Assembly: GCA_023807065.1 (NCBI GenBank)
Contig: JAJJLU010000616.1
Coordinates: 1 to 27,117, forward strand
Direction of reading: 5' to 3'
DNA from: Isotricha intestinalis
Taxonomy: Eukaryota; Ciliophora; Litostomatea; Vestibuliferida; Isotrichidae
DNA: 27,117 nt
The notes beneath the pieces are model-generated. The model saw only the letters and a list, made by a program, of their open reading frames with translations, was not told the DNA's origin and made no database searches. This document shows positions 1 through 9,615 of this stretch, piece after piece. A program made the translations under genes and the position numbers. Position 1 is the first letter of the stretch, and each line of letters opens with the position of its first letter.

Positions 1-505
1 TGCTTGAGTTTGATTCAAAAAAGTTTATCCCGGTTATAGATGTATCCATTGCAACAGTCTGTTTGACCGGAGTTACACTTTCTTGACGTGGAGTTGTTTG
101 GTACTTGTAATTACGTTTTCTCGAGTTAACCATTGTCTTAGCCGCTTGTGTGTTTAAGAACTTTAAAGTTTCCTGTACGTTGCTTTTTAAAGCCAAATGT
201 TGAGTAATATTAGTACATGCCACTTGTTCTGTGTTTAGAAGTAGCGAGTTATCAATATAATCCCGTATAACATTTTCGCTTGCGTAAAAATTGTTGTTTT
301 GTTGAGGATATAAATCATCAAGCGGATTAGAACTAACAGAAGTATCTCTTTCTACTTCCGCTTCTTTTTCCTCGAACATCTTAAAGAAAGCCCCGCCGCC
401 GCCGTTGCCGCCGCCGTCTGCGTTCGTGGTCATATTGTTCACATGCTGATGTTGCTGTGCATATGGGTCTATGTATCCGTGACTGCTTGCGTATGAAACT
501 ACCAT
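1..505 (-). CDS. Unidentified gene, 3'-truncated by the window edge, of foreign base composition
   Basis: Reading the minus strand from ATG at 505 gives 168 codons without a stop, running off the window edge. An in-frame TAA lies 11 codons upstream and this is the first ATG after it; a second in-frame Met is at 433. The protein begins MVVSYASSHGYIDPYAQQ, has a Gly-rich stretch (GGGNGGGG, residues about 32-39), then an acidic segment (FEEKEAEVERD), and later a basic patch (NSRKRNYKYQ). No signal peptide, membrane segment or known catalytic motif is visible. Codons are mixed (GGC, GCG, CCG, CGG), and GC is about 40% by eye, in sharp contrast to the host genes, which use almost only A/T-ending codons. 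I do not recognise the family. The composition suggests an integrated virus-like or mobile element (Polinton-like viruses and virophages are known from rumen protists) or a chimeric assembly join. The origin is inference; the open frame is seen directly. Confidence 0.6.
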   Translation of the reverse strand, partial: MVVSYASSHGYIDPYAQQHQHVNNMTTNADGGGNGGGGAFFKMFEEKEAEVERDTSVSSNPLDDLYPQQNNNFYASENVIRDYIDNSLLLNTEQVACTNITQHLALKSNVQETLKFLNTQAAKTMVNSRKRNYKYQTTPRQESVTPVKQTVAMDTSITGINFFESNSS

Positions 506-791
506 TTTCCCGAACCTATACTTTCTGTATATCTTTTAATGATGTTTACGGCAAAGTCAACGTTTTTAATGAATTACACCGAAAAAATCTCATCTTTATA
601 GTTGATAAAAATTCGTTTGACTATTTGCACTTTTCTCGTTGGCAGTTTTTATGATAACAAATCGGTTCGGAATGGATTGATATAGAACAATTTATAAATA
701 AATTATAGATAAAAATCCTAATTTATAGTTAAAATTCTATTTATTTAAATATTGATTTTATCATATTTTTAGATAATATATATTAAAAAAT
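506..791 (-). promoter_or_regulatory. Upstream region of the foreign-looking gene and composition boundary
   Basis: From about 506 to 660 the sequence keeps the mixed composition of the partial gene; after about 665 it becomes A/T-rich host-like DNA. On the minus strand a TATA-like CAACTATAAAG lies about 80-100 bases upstream of the ATG at 505, a possible promoter. A short plus-strand open frame at 457-654 overlaps the start of the minus-strand gene and is not supported. No terminal inverted repeat or target-site duplication can be recognised, because the other end of any element lies outside the window. Confidence 0.3.
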
Positions 792-885
792 TTACTTAGG
801 ATGTAGACATCCTCCAGTGTACACAGGGTGTGCTTGAACTTGGAAGGGGGGATGTTGGTCTAAACTGGAACAATCTTCTTTTTTA
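790..885. other. Small GC-rich island with short palindromes
   Basis: A block of about 90 bases of mixed composition sits in pure AT DNA. It holds a perfect 6-bp inverted repeat, GGATGT at 799-804 and ACATCC at 807-812 with a 2-base spacer, and the palindrome GTGTACAC at 817-824. It also has a G6 run near 846-851. It is not a tRNA: no cloverleaf or B box fits. It forms the 3' end of a minus-strand 108-codon open frame (792-1118) whose last 27 codons (C/Q/H/P-rich) differ sharply from its Lys/Phe/Ile-rich first part. It may be an excision or insertion scar or a fragment of the same foreign element as the left end. Confidence 0.3.
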
Positions 886-1118
886 TTTTTTAATTCAAAA
901 TATTTAATTCCAAAATTTGATAAATAATGTGATTTAAAACAAAAATTCTTGAAAATTATAATCGAATGCAATGATTTCATTGTGACATTCATCTGTTCCA
1001 AATTTATTTGTGAATTCAACCATAAGAAATTTTTCTTTTTTTGGTAGAGATAAAATTTCGGAAAATGAATAAAAATTAAGTATTTTTTTTTGGTGAATTC
1101 TTTTTTATTAAAAATCAT
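885..1118 (-). pseudogene. AT-rich open frame, possible gene remnant
   Basis: The minus-strand frame starting with ATG at 1118 encodes a Phe/Lys/Ile-rich stretch containing FLWLNSQINLEQMN and SNFGIKYFELKNKK before it runs into the GC island. It has no recognisable domain and is short. Local composition matches the host, and it lies just downstream, on the same strand, of another decayed frame at 1181-1655. It could be a further piece of that broken gene or a chance frame. Confidence 0.2.
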
Positions 1119-1180
1119 ATATATTGAAAATACTTTTTATTTGATGATAATCATTTTCTGGAAAAAAATTAAATTTTTAT

Positions 1181-1655
1181 TTAATTGATATATAATGTTT
1201 TATATGATAAATCATTTATTTTTATAATGATACTTAATTTATCCAATTCAATAAAATATATAATTTTTTCATTATCATTATTTACAATTAATATATTTTT
1301 GTCAGAATCAAAAATATAAATAATCTTTCATCTTTTTCTTTTATTAATGATATATAAATTAAGAAAATAAACTTTAAATCAGATAATTTTCCCCATATTT
1401 TAATTCTTTTATATGTGTTTAAAGTTATATATTTTTTTTCATAATATAATATTTTTATTCTTTTTTCAGTGAATTCAAATAATTTGATTTGTTTTCTATA
1501 AATATATTTTTATAATTGGTTTCATAAAAGAAAGGAAAATATAATACAATAATTCCCTTCATATCATTTTTAAAAGAAGAATACTTTATATTATTCTCAT
1601 ATTCAGACTTTTGATTATCATTATCAATAATAGTAATGTTTCCACTGAAATTCAT
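1181..1655 (-). pseudogene. Decayed minus-strand gene, possibly a beta-propeller or WD-like protein
   Basis: The minus strand opens with ATG at 1655 and 66 codons starting MNFSGNITIIDNDNQ, followed by a stop. After a shift, a second piece reads RIKIWGKLSDLKFIFLIYIS. After another shift, a third reads IFDSDKNILIVNNDNEKIIY and ends in TAA at 1181. These three blocks of protein-like sequence, consecutive and on one strand but in different frames, suggest one gene broken by indels. Short strands such as 'NILIVNNDNEKIIYF' look like repeated beta strands of a propeller, but this is a weak resemblance. Introns could in principle explain the breaks, but no intron is needed anywhere else in the window. 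Confidence 0.35.
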
Positions 1656-1912
1656 ATTAAATAAAATAAATATGATTAAGAATATTCCTTTTTTCTATTT
1701 TAATAATGTTTTATAAAAATATTTAAAATAATTTAATATTCATTAATTCATTTTTTTAATCAATAAAACTTAGTTAGTTTTATTTTTGATTTTTTTGAGT
1801 TAAAAAAACAGAAAATGAAAAAAATATAAAAAAATTCATTTAATTTAAAAAATCAATTGAACTTGAAAAGAAAATTAATTCATTAAATAGAAAATAAAAA
1901 AAATAAAACAAA

Positions 1913-2180
1913 ATGATAAATGAACCTTCCAAATAATCAGAATATACTATTGAATATGATAATATTAAATATAATATTACTCTTGAATTAATTAAATCAA
2001 AAAAAAATTTATCAATAATACAAAATCAGGAAGATTCCCAATAAAATATGTCAATTTATATTTGTAATAGTAATTTAAGTAAAATAAAAACTAATTTTAT
2101 TTCTTTAAATTAGAACTATCTTTTAAAACAGAAAAAAATATAATTTATAGAAAAACAATAATATTAAAACTAATTTTTAT
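1913..2180 (+). pseudogene. Decayed plus-strand gene with in-frame TAA/TAG codons
   Basis: A start in good local context (AAACAAAATG, ATG at 1913-1915) is followed in one frame by MINEPSK, a TAA, then SEYTIEYDNIKYNITLELIK and further protein-like text. It is interrupted only by TAA/TAG codons until about 2150. The word 'YTIEYDNIKYNITLEL' is a plausible start of a globular domain. Later plus-strand pieces (around 2280-2325 and 2420-2500, e.g. KELLVKLKNRFSKCSNSVQ) suggest a longer ancestral gene. All intact genes here lack internal TAA/TAG, so this is decay rather than code reassignment. The identity is unknown. Confidence 0.35.
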
Positions 2181-2650
2181 AGGAATTACACTCCTATTTT
2201 TATTGAAGATGGAATTATATTTCAAAAAATAATAGTGATAATTATATTAGAAATAATTATTATATTTAACAATAAGGAAGACAAAAAGAAAACAGTTAGT
2301 TCAATAAATGATTTTATTTAGATGAAAATGTTATGATGTTCAATAAAATGAAATAAATATATTTGAAATATATTTCTTAAATATGCGAAGAGAAAATATT
2401 AATATTAATATTAAAACTAAACTATAAAAGAGTTATTAGTAAAATTAAAAAATAGGTTTTCAAAATGTTCAAATTCAGTTCAAAAAGATAAAATAATATC
2501 AAAAATCATCCAAAGATAAAAAAATATATATTTAAATATTATATTACTTATAAATTCAATAATCTTTTTGAAATTTCTATATACATTTATATATTTATTT
2601 ATATATTTTATATAATTATTATTATTTATATACCATCAAATTTTTATATA
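2181..2650. other. AT-rich spacer with scattered remnants
   Basis: The spacer holds short plus-strand protein-like fragments of the preceding decayed gene in shifting frames, then nearly pure A/T sequence from about 2500 on. No intact gene or RNA is seen. It contains the 3' flank of the minus-strand ATG2-like gene. Confidence 0.3.
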
Positions 2651-5600
2651 TTAATTTTTATAAAAATAATCATAAAACTTTTTATTTTCATCACTAATAA
2701 CATATTTTTCATAAAAGGAGCCTTTTCCAATTTTATTATTTTTAGTAATTCCAACAAAAGTAGTAACAGTTCTTATAGTTTTTTCAGTTAAGAAAATATT
2801 TTGGCTTAAAAAACTAAATAAAAATTTTTTAACTCCAAATAACAACCCAGTAAAAATACCTTCTTTCTTTTTATAAGAATAATAAGGAGAAATAAATATA
2901 TAAAAAAAATCAGAAAATAAATTAACTAAAGGTCTTGTAAAACTTAAACTTTTAAAAAAATCAACAACTAATTGATAAGCAGATAATTGATTAATAAAAT
3001 CTTTTACGAAAAAATCAGCGAAATCTTCAATTGAAACAAACCCAGAATAAGGTAAAATTTTAAAATTAAAAGGATAATTTTGTAAACTTGGTAAAGGAAT
3101 AGTAATATTATCATAAGTAAAAGAATAATCTAAAGCTTGATAAGTAATATATATGATGAAATTATCAATAGAAAAATTAGTAATATATATAAAATTCTTA
3201 TTTGAATTATAATTAGTAATCATTGACATACTTTGTTCAGTTAAAGTATTATCTAAAAAAGTAACTTGAGTTAAATCAACGATATTTTTTTTGAAAATAT
3301 GATAATTAAAAGAATCAAAATTATATTTAATTATATCTTTATTATCTTTTCCAATTATAAAATTAATAGCAAAATATAAAGTAGCTTGATGTAACATTAA
3401 TTGCATAGGAGCAAATTTAATGGTACAATTAACATTATAATCACAATATTTTCCAACACTAATTTCATTATGTGAATTAGATATATCAACATTTATTAAC
3501 ATACAAGGAATGTTTTTATTTTCATTTTCATGAATATCTGCTCTTGTATATAATCTTTTAAAATCTGAATCATCTATATGATCTATTATTTCAATTATTT
3601 CTATTGAAAATATAAATTGATATGAAAGTGATGTTTCAAAATTTAAGTTAAAATTTATTTCTGATATTGATAATGTTATATACTTTAAATAATTTCTTTG
3701 AGTTTTTTGTTTAAATTGAGAAGGTTCTAATACCTCGAAATCATTTGTTATATTATTTTCTATTTTTAAGTTTTCCATTATATTTAAATTATCATTATTA
3801 TTATTTTCTACATTTTCATCATTAAAATTTTCTAAATCTACATCTATTTCATTTTCAAAATCTTTTCCATCATATATTGATAATGTTATTGTTTTTATAT
3901 TTAAATTTAAGTGATTGCAATTTATGTTCTTTTGAAATTTTATATCTTGAGGTTTTATTGAATTTGATGTTGAATTTTCATTCAAATATTTTGAACCCAT
4001 TGAATTTTTTAAGTAACTATCATTGATTTCTAATTTATTTTTTTTCTTTTCTATATTTAATGTTTTATCTAATATTCTTTTCTCTGATTTACATGTTGAA
4101 TTTAATGAAGAATAATTACTTTTCATTAATGAAGAAACTGAGTTTAATTTTTCTGTTATAAAAATTTTTGAAGATAAATTTATGAAATAAAAACATAATT
4201 CTTCAATATAATTTAAAGAATCTTTACAAAAACCAAATGATAATTCTGTTAAATTTATATTTATATCTAATTTATTATTTGGTTGATTTATAATATCAAT
4301 TTGAAATTCATTTATTTTTCCTAAATTAGCTATTACTTTTTGACTTTTTTTATAAAAATATTCTATATAAATTTGAGAATTTTTTAAAAATATAGAATTT
4401 TCTTTTATAGTTAAGTCATTAAATTCAAAGTTTAAAGCTTTATTTTTTTTATCAGAATTATTATCATTTATAATAAATTTAATTTGATTAATTGAAATTT
4501 TATAATTTATATTAGTGGAATTTTCTTCTTTTGGTTTTAAATTTTCAACTGAAATATTATCAAAAGAAGTTAATCTTGTACTTAAAGATGTATTATTATT
4601 ATTTATTGAAAAATCAACATTTTTAGTTAAAAATATTGAAGAATAACTTTCAGATTCCATATATTCATTATAAAAATCATTAGCAAATAATATTCCTTCA
4701 ATAGCATTTACTGAAAAATAATTTAAATTGACAAAAAGTTTAATTTCATTTTTTTTTTTTGGTTTTTTTGATTTTAATAAATTTTGATATTTCATATAAT
4801 TTATTATATAATTTTCTAATATAATTTCTGGTTTAATTATTATAGTTTGTTCTTTATTAACTATATTATTATTATTATTATCTATTATATTTGTTTCCAT
4901 ATTTATATCTGATGTTAAATCTAATATAATTAAATCCATTTTTTCAGATGAAATCTTTGAAAGTTTAAAACATATATTTTGTGTTTTTTCTTTCATTAAA
5001 TAATTTAATGTTATATCATTTATTATAATATGAGGATTTAAATCCTCTTCAATATGTATTTTACAATTAATATCAATTTTTGGTATATTTACTTTTATTA
5101 ATAATGAAGATTCTTCTTTTTTATTTTTTATTATTGTATTTTTCTTTTCTATTTTCTTTTTTCCATGATACATTTCATAAATATCTTTTTTACCTTTTGA
5201 AAAATTATAAGTCATTCTTTCAAAAAAAATTTTAAAAATCATAAAACTATAATTCCATAAATTCGAATACATCATTATATTATTTATTAATTTGAAATTT
5301 AAATCTATATTTAAATAGAAAGTAATTGATATATCTGAATTTTGCATAGATAGTTTAAAAGGATTATCAGAATAAGCTATAATATTATCACTAAAGAAAA
5401 TTTTATATTTATCAAAAGTTAAATTTATTTGATTATTTTTATTTGAACTTAATTTTATGTTTAAAAATGTTAAAACTAAATCATCTCTTCCAGTTAAATA
5501 TTCTAATCTATATTTTTTATCATTTTTTCTACTTTCCATATAAAAAATACATTCATAATAAAATTCAGGGAAAAATCTATTTATTGTATTACAAAATTCT

Positions 5601-7372
5601 TCTTCTTGTTTAAAACTATATATTTTAACTAAAAATAAATTAATATTAAATTCAAATTCAAATCCTTCTTCATTTTTTTTTTCATATATTTCTTTTTTAT
5701 CGTCTTTACTATTAACACTAATATTTTCATTATTATCTAAATTTTCATTTACATTTATATCATTATTATTTTCACTATATCCATTATTTATATTTAAATT
5801 TTCATTAATTGAATTATTACTTTTAATTAAATTATTATTATAAAAAAAAATTTCATTGATCAAAATCATATTATTATAAGCTAATTTTAATCCTTTGAAT
5901 AAATAAGAAGGATGAATACCAACATTAATATCTTTGACATTAACTTTGATATTTTTTTTATATTGAACATTCATTTCATTCAAAACTAAAATTTCATTTT
6001 CAAAAAATTCAAATTTATATAATAACCATTTTTCATTAATATTACTATTTCCTTCATCAATTGATCTAAAAATTTCATCTTCATTAACTATTAAACTTTC
6101 AAGTGGTTCATAATATTCAGATTTTTTTACAGAATCTACTTCTTTTAATTTATTTAATTCTTCTTTTGTATAATTTGATTTTTTTATATATTCAATATAA
6201 GATAAATTTACTTTTTCTATTGAGAAATCTATTGACATATCATTTTTTATTTTTGCTTTTATATTTGATATTAAAAATAGAAAGTAATTATCTTCAAAAT
6301 AACAAAAATGATTTTTTAATGTTTCAACTTTGAAATTATTTAATTTTGGAATTTCTTTATAATTATTTTCTAAAAGAATTATAGAAAATGAATTCATATT
6401 AAAATTAATATTAAAAGGTAATTCTTGATTTGAATTATTTTTATTTTCACTTTCTATAACCTTATTATTATTAATTTTATTAAAATTTTTTTTTTTTTCA
6501 TCATCATTATCAGAAAAATAATCTAAATAACATTCAAAAATATTTTTAATTAATTCAAATTGCAATGGATTAATAATAAATTGTAAATCACCGATATCAC
6601 AATTAATTCCATTATCATAATTAGTATAAAAATTAATTCCATTTTCATTATTAAAAGTCATAATAGTTTCATAATCCTCAATTTCAAAAAATTTTTTTTC
6701 ATTATTTTTATTAAAAATTTTGGAGACTCTTAAAATGATATTACTAATATATAAATGTTTATTATCCCAATAATTTTTTGGAATTTGATTTTCTTTGCTT
6801 TTAATGTCTTTACAAATTCCATTTTTATATTTAATATATGGAACATGAATTGATAAACAAGGATTTGCATAAAGTATATTTAAATCTTTAGTTTCATAAT
6901 TTAAAATATATATATCTATTTTACTTATTGTTATTGTTAATCTTTCTAAAATATAATCTATTATTTTATCTATAAGAGATTTATCTTTTTTTTCTTTTTG
7001 GGAATTTGAATTTTTTTCATTTTTATTTTCTAAATTTTGAATGTTTTCATTATTTTCTTTTTCTATTATTTTATTTTTAATTGGCATAATTACAATTTTT
7101 ATTTTTGATATTGATATAGAAAATTCATTTAAATTAAATTGAAGATTTAATTTTCCTATATTTGCATTTGTTATTTTTATATTTGATTTATCTAATAATA
7201 TGTTATTTATCATTGATGGATGAGCTTCAATATTATTTAATTCTAAATTAAAATTATTGTTATCATCTAAACATAAACTTGATAAATCTAAGTTAATGCC
7301 TAAATAACTTGAAAAGAAATTTGCTAATATATTATTAATTAATGGTCTATTTTGTAAAACGCAATTCAACAT
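2651..7372 (-). CDS. ATG2: ATG2-like autophagy lipid-transfer protein (chorein-N family)
   Basis: This 1573-residue protein belongs to the VPS13/ATG2 bridge-like lipid-transfer family. Residues 1 to about 100 resemble a chorein-N domain: a short helix (NNILANFFSSYLG), beta strands with an 'LELNNIEAHPSMINN' segment, and 'NIGKLNLQFNLNEFSISI'. The long middle is beta-rich with Asn/Lys-rich loops, as expected of a hydrophobic-groove rod. The C-terminus (about 1440-1540) fits the ATG2 C-terminal region: QLVVDFFKSLSFTRPLVNLF, 'YYSYKKKEGIFTGLLFGVKKF' and 'TEKTIRTVTTFVG'. Length fits ATG2 (about 1600-2300) better than VPS13 (about 3000 or more), and no WD-like VAB domain or PH domain is evident. In the known family, ATG2 moves lipid from the ER to the growing phagophore. 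ATG4 lies in the same window. The start is an ATG after an A10 run and the stop is TAA. A short VPS13 paralogue is the alternative. Confidence 0.72.
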   Translation of the reverse strand: MLNCVLQNRPLINNILANFFSSYLGINLDLSSLCLDDNNNFNLELNNIEAHPSMINNILLDKSNIKITNANIGKLNLQFNLNEFSISISKIKIVIMPIKNKIIEKENNENIQNLENKNEKNSNSQKEKKDKSLIDKIIDYILERLTITISKIDIYILNYETKDLNILYANPCLSIHVPYIKYKNGICKDIKSKENQIPKNYWDNKHLYISNIILRVSKIFNKNNEKKFFEIEDYETIMTFNNENGINFYTNYDNGINCDIGDLQFIINPLQFELIKNIFECYLDYFSDNDDEKKKNFNKINNNKVIESENKNNSNQELPFNINFNMNSFSIILLENNYKEIPKLNNFKVETLKNHFCYFEDNYFLFLISNIKAKIKNDMSIDFSIEKVNLSYIEYIKKSNYTKEELNKLKEVDSVKKSEYYEPLESLIVNEDEIFRSIDEGNSNINEKWLLYKFEFFENEILVLNEMNVQYKKNIKVNVKDINVGIHPSYLFKGLKLAYNNMILINEIFFYNNNLIKSNNSINENLNINNGYSENNNDINVNENLDNNENISVNSKDDKKEIYEKKNEEGFEFEFNINLFLVKIYSFKQEEEFCNTINRFFPEFYYECIFYMESRKNDKKYRLEYLTGRDDLVLTFLNIKLSSNKNNQINLTFDKYKIFFSDNIIAYSDNPFKLSMQNSDISITFYLNIDLNFKLINNIMMYSNLWNYSFMIFKIFFERMTYNFSKGKKDIYEMYHGKKKIEKKNTIIKNKKEESSLLIKVNIPKIDINCKIHIEEDLNPHIIINDITLNYLMKEKTQNICFKLSKISSEKMDLIILDLTSDINMETNIIDNNNNNIVNKEQTIIIKPEIILENYIINYMKYQNLLKSKKPKKKNEIKLFVNLNYFSVNAIEGILFANDFYNEYMESESYSSIFLTKNVDFSINNNNTSLSTRLTSFDNISVENLKPKEENSTNINYKISINQIKFIINDNNSDKKNKALNFEFNDLTIKENSIFLKNSQIYIEYFYKKSQKVIANLGKINEFQIDIINQPNNKLDININLTELSFGFCKDSLNYIEELCFYFINLSSKIFITEKLNSVSSLMKSNYSSLNSTCKSEKRILDKTLNIEKKKNKLEINDSYLKNSMGSKYLNENSTSNSIKPQDIKFQKNINCNHLNLNIKTITLSIYDGKDFENEIDVDLENFNDENVENNNNDNLNIMENLKIENNITNDFEVLEPSQFKQKTQRNYLKYITLSISEINFNLNFETSLSYQFIFSIEIIEIIDHIDDSDFKRLYTRADIHENENKNIPCMLINVDISNSHNEISVGKYCDYNVNCTIKFAPMQLMLHQATLYFAINFIIGKDNKDIIKYNFDSFNYHIFKKNIVDLTQVTFLDNTLTEQSMSMITNYNSNKNFIYITNFSIDNFIIYITYQALDYSFTYDNITIPLPSLQNYPFNFKILPYSGFVSIEDFADFFVKDFINQLSAYQLVVDFFKSLSFTRPLVNLFSDFFYIFISPYYSYKKKEGIFTGLLFGVKKFLFSFLSQNIFLTEKTIRTVTTFVGITKNNKIGKGSFYEKYVISDENKKFYDYFYKN

Positions 7373-8115
7373 TTTTTTTTACAAATATTTTAAATAATGA
7401 AATATATATTTAAGTCAAAATAAAAATTGATATTTATTTGATGTAAAAATTAATTTATAAATAAAAATTAAATTATAAAATCAAAAAATCTGAAGTAATT
7501 CAACAAAATCATAAAAAAATAATTTTAACAAATAAATTTTAAATAAATCATGTTTAGAATATTTTTAAAAAATTAACTTAAATGAAAAATGATATATTTT
7601 AAATTGTAAAATACTATTTTGTGTTCATATCCTTTATATAATAATAATAAAATACTTTCATAATATTTAAAATCCAATCATCAAAAAATAAAATTTCAAT
7701 AATAATAAATTAACTTAATTTAGATCCAAGAATTATATATGTAGCTGTTCAAATATTTTAGAATTAAGATTAGATTAGTTATTTTTAGGAGAAATTTATG
7801 AAGATTATTTTCAATAAGAAATATATTAAAAATATTTTTAATAAAGATGTAGTCAGAAAATTCATTTAACAACATTAATAAAAAAAACCTATAAATATAC
7901 TCTTTTATTCAATTTGATTATAAAAAAAAGAAATTGAAATTAATGATTAAAAAATTATGAAAAGCTCAAAAGAAATTATTAATTAACATTAATTATTTTA
8001 AGATATAAAGTTATTAATATAATACATCTATAAAAAATAATTCATAGTATGGTATATAGATTTTTTTTTATTTTTTATAATTATATTAATTAACTTTTTA
8101 ATGTTAAAATATAAA
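7373..8115. other. Intergenic spacer, no convincing gene
   Basis: AT-rich spacer between the 5' end of the ATG2-like gene and the 3' end of the VWA gene. On the plus strand around 7715-7840 there are broken protein-like snippets (e.g. NILELRLD, then LFLGEIYEDYF between TAA/TAG stops) that may be another gene remnant, but they are too weak to call. The part near 7373-7450 should hold the ATG2 promoter. No RNA gene was recognised. Confidence 0.3.
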
Positions 8116-9615
8116 TTATTTGTTTTGAATTATTGATGGAGCTTCTTCTTTATTTCCATTTGATTCTTGAAGTATTTTTTTTTCTTTTATATTAATATTA
8201 TTTATAATAATATAATCATTTTTTAATTCAGTAATTTCTTTAACACCATTCAATTGTTTTAAATATTCCCTTTTCAAATCATTATCATCCAATTGAACTT
8301 GATTATAATGAACTTTTAAAAAGTTTTCGATACTTTCTTTATTTTTAACAGTACAATAATGATTATTTTTTTTCTTTTTATTAAGAAATTTATTCATAAT
8401 AAATCCAAAATAAAATAAAGAAACAGCATTTTCAATAGATTTATTAGAAAATTCATCTTCTCTAAAATCTTCTTTATTAAATTTAAATTGATAATTCTGA
8501 AAATATTTTTCTTCATTTCTATCAGAATAAACTAAATTAATATTAATATCATATTTATCGCAATTGATATTTTCTTTAGGTTTAACTTTTAATAATATAA
8601 TTCCTCCTTTTTGAAATAAATCTTGATTTTTAATATTTAATTGAGAAGGAAAACAAGAACTAATCTTACAAAAGTATTTTTCATTAATATTATTATTATT
8701 TAATATTGGAGCAGCATCTTCATTTTTAATTAACAGATCAAAACCACTTCCAATACATTTTTCAATTACCATATTTGAACTTTCAAATTCTAGATAAAAA
8801 TTATAAGCTATTGGATAACATATATATTTAAAACTTTTAATTAAATAATTTTCTAAATCTTCTTTTCTTTCTATTGTAAAATAATTACATCCTTTTTCTA
8901 AAGATAATTTATGAGCTAATTTATTATTTGAATTTGTAATTGAAATTATTGTTATTGGAATATTTAATTCATTTGTACATTTTTTATATAATGATATTAA
9001 TTTATCATTTTTTTTTTCATTTTGTAAATCTGTTATTAATATTATTCTTTTATTTTTATTTTTTGAATCTTTTAAATTATTAATTGAACCTTCTAATCCT
9101 TTTATTAAATTACAATTTCCTTTTGATTTAATTTCTTTAATTAACTTTAAATTATTTATTAAATCATTTTTTGAACTTAATTTAAATATATTTTCAATAT
9201 TTTCATTGAATATTAATAAAGAAAATTTATCTTCGCTTTTTAAATTTAAAACTAATTTCGACAAGCATTCTTTTGCAAGTTCAATTCTTGTATTATTATC
9301 ATTATATAAATTTGAACTAATTGGTTTATTCATAGAATTTGATATATCTAAAGCAATAGAAATATCAATTGATTCATTTATTTCTTCTCCATCATATTTA
9401 GATTTTATCATCAAACCTAAAAAATAATCTTTTTTATTATTAAATGGATTTTTTGTTCTTGAATGTGATAATTCTAAATTTAAAAGCAAATTAGTTTCTT
9501 TTGAATCTATTTTAAAATAATTTTCGTTGAATAAACCATCAAATGTTATTTTTGATAAATTAGATTTTATATTTTGATTATTTGAATTTAAAGATGAACC
9601 ATTTTGTGCTCCCAT
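8116..9615 (-). CDS. VWA (von Willebrand factor A) domain protein
   Basis: A 499-residue, probably cytosolic protein with no signal peptide or membrane segment. A VWA domain spans about residues 82-265. Strand 1, ESIDISIALDISNSM, carries the MIDAS motif DxSxS (D90, S92, S94). The third site, ITDLQN, supplies D196. The usual Thr of the second MIDAS loop appears to be Cys168 (GNCNLIKGL), so metal binding may be altered. The region after the VWA (about 270-400) is beta-rich, as in VWA proteins with an appended beta-sandwich (the Vwaint or RING-VWA type), but no RING Cys/His cluster is present. The C-terminal 100 residues are charged and end in a hydrophilic tail. In eukaryotes such proteins often scaffold ubiquitin-ligase or signalling complexes; the role here is unknown. 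It is head-to-head with the zinc-finger gene at 9984. Confidence 0.75.
   Translation of the reverse strand: MGAQNGSSLNSNNQNIKSNLSKITFDGLFNENYFKIDSKETNLLLNLELSHSRTKNPFNNKKDYFLGLMIKSKYDGEEINESIDISIALDISNSMNKPISSNLYNDNNTRIELAKECLSKLVLNLKSEDKFSLLIFNENIENIFKLSSKNDLINNLKLIKEIKSKGNCNLIKGLEGSINNLKDSKNKNKRIILITDLQNEKKNDKLISLYKKCTNELNIPITIISITNSNNKLAHKLSLEKGCNYFTIERKEDLENYLIKSFKYICYPIAYNFYLEFESSNMVIEKCIGSGFDLLIKNEDAAPILNNNNINEKYFCKISSCFPSQLNIKNQDLFQKGGIILLKVKPKENINCDKYDININLVYSDRNEEKYFQNYQFKFNKEDFREDEFSNKSIENAVSLFYFGFIMNKFLNKKKKNNHYCTVKNKESIENFLKVHYNQVQLDDNDLKREYLKQLNGVKEITELKNDYIIINNINIKEKKILQESNGNKEEAPSIIQNK

Noticed and set aside
457..654. Plus-strand 65-codon open frame near the left edge
   Set aside because: It overlaps the start and upstream region of the better-supported 168-codon minus-strand frame, and has no domain.
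1..846. Shared word tgcttga at 1 and at 831, as a possible repeat flanking the foreign segment
   Set aside because: Only seven bases match before the sequences diverge. Chance is likely.
790..885. tRNA or SINE in the GC island
   Set aside because: The GTTCAAG word resembles part of a B box, but no cloverleaf, anticodon arm or A box can be built.
2651..7372. Calling the large protein VPS13
   Set aside because: It is about half VPS13 length, and its C-terminus fits the ATG2 end better. A short VPS13 paralogue cannot be fully excluded.
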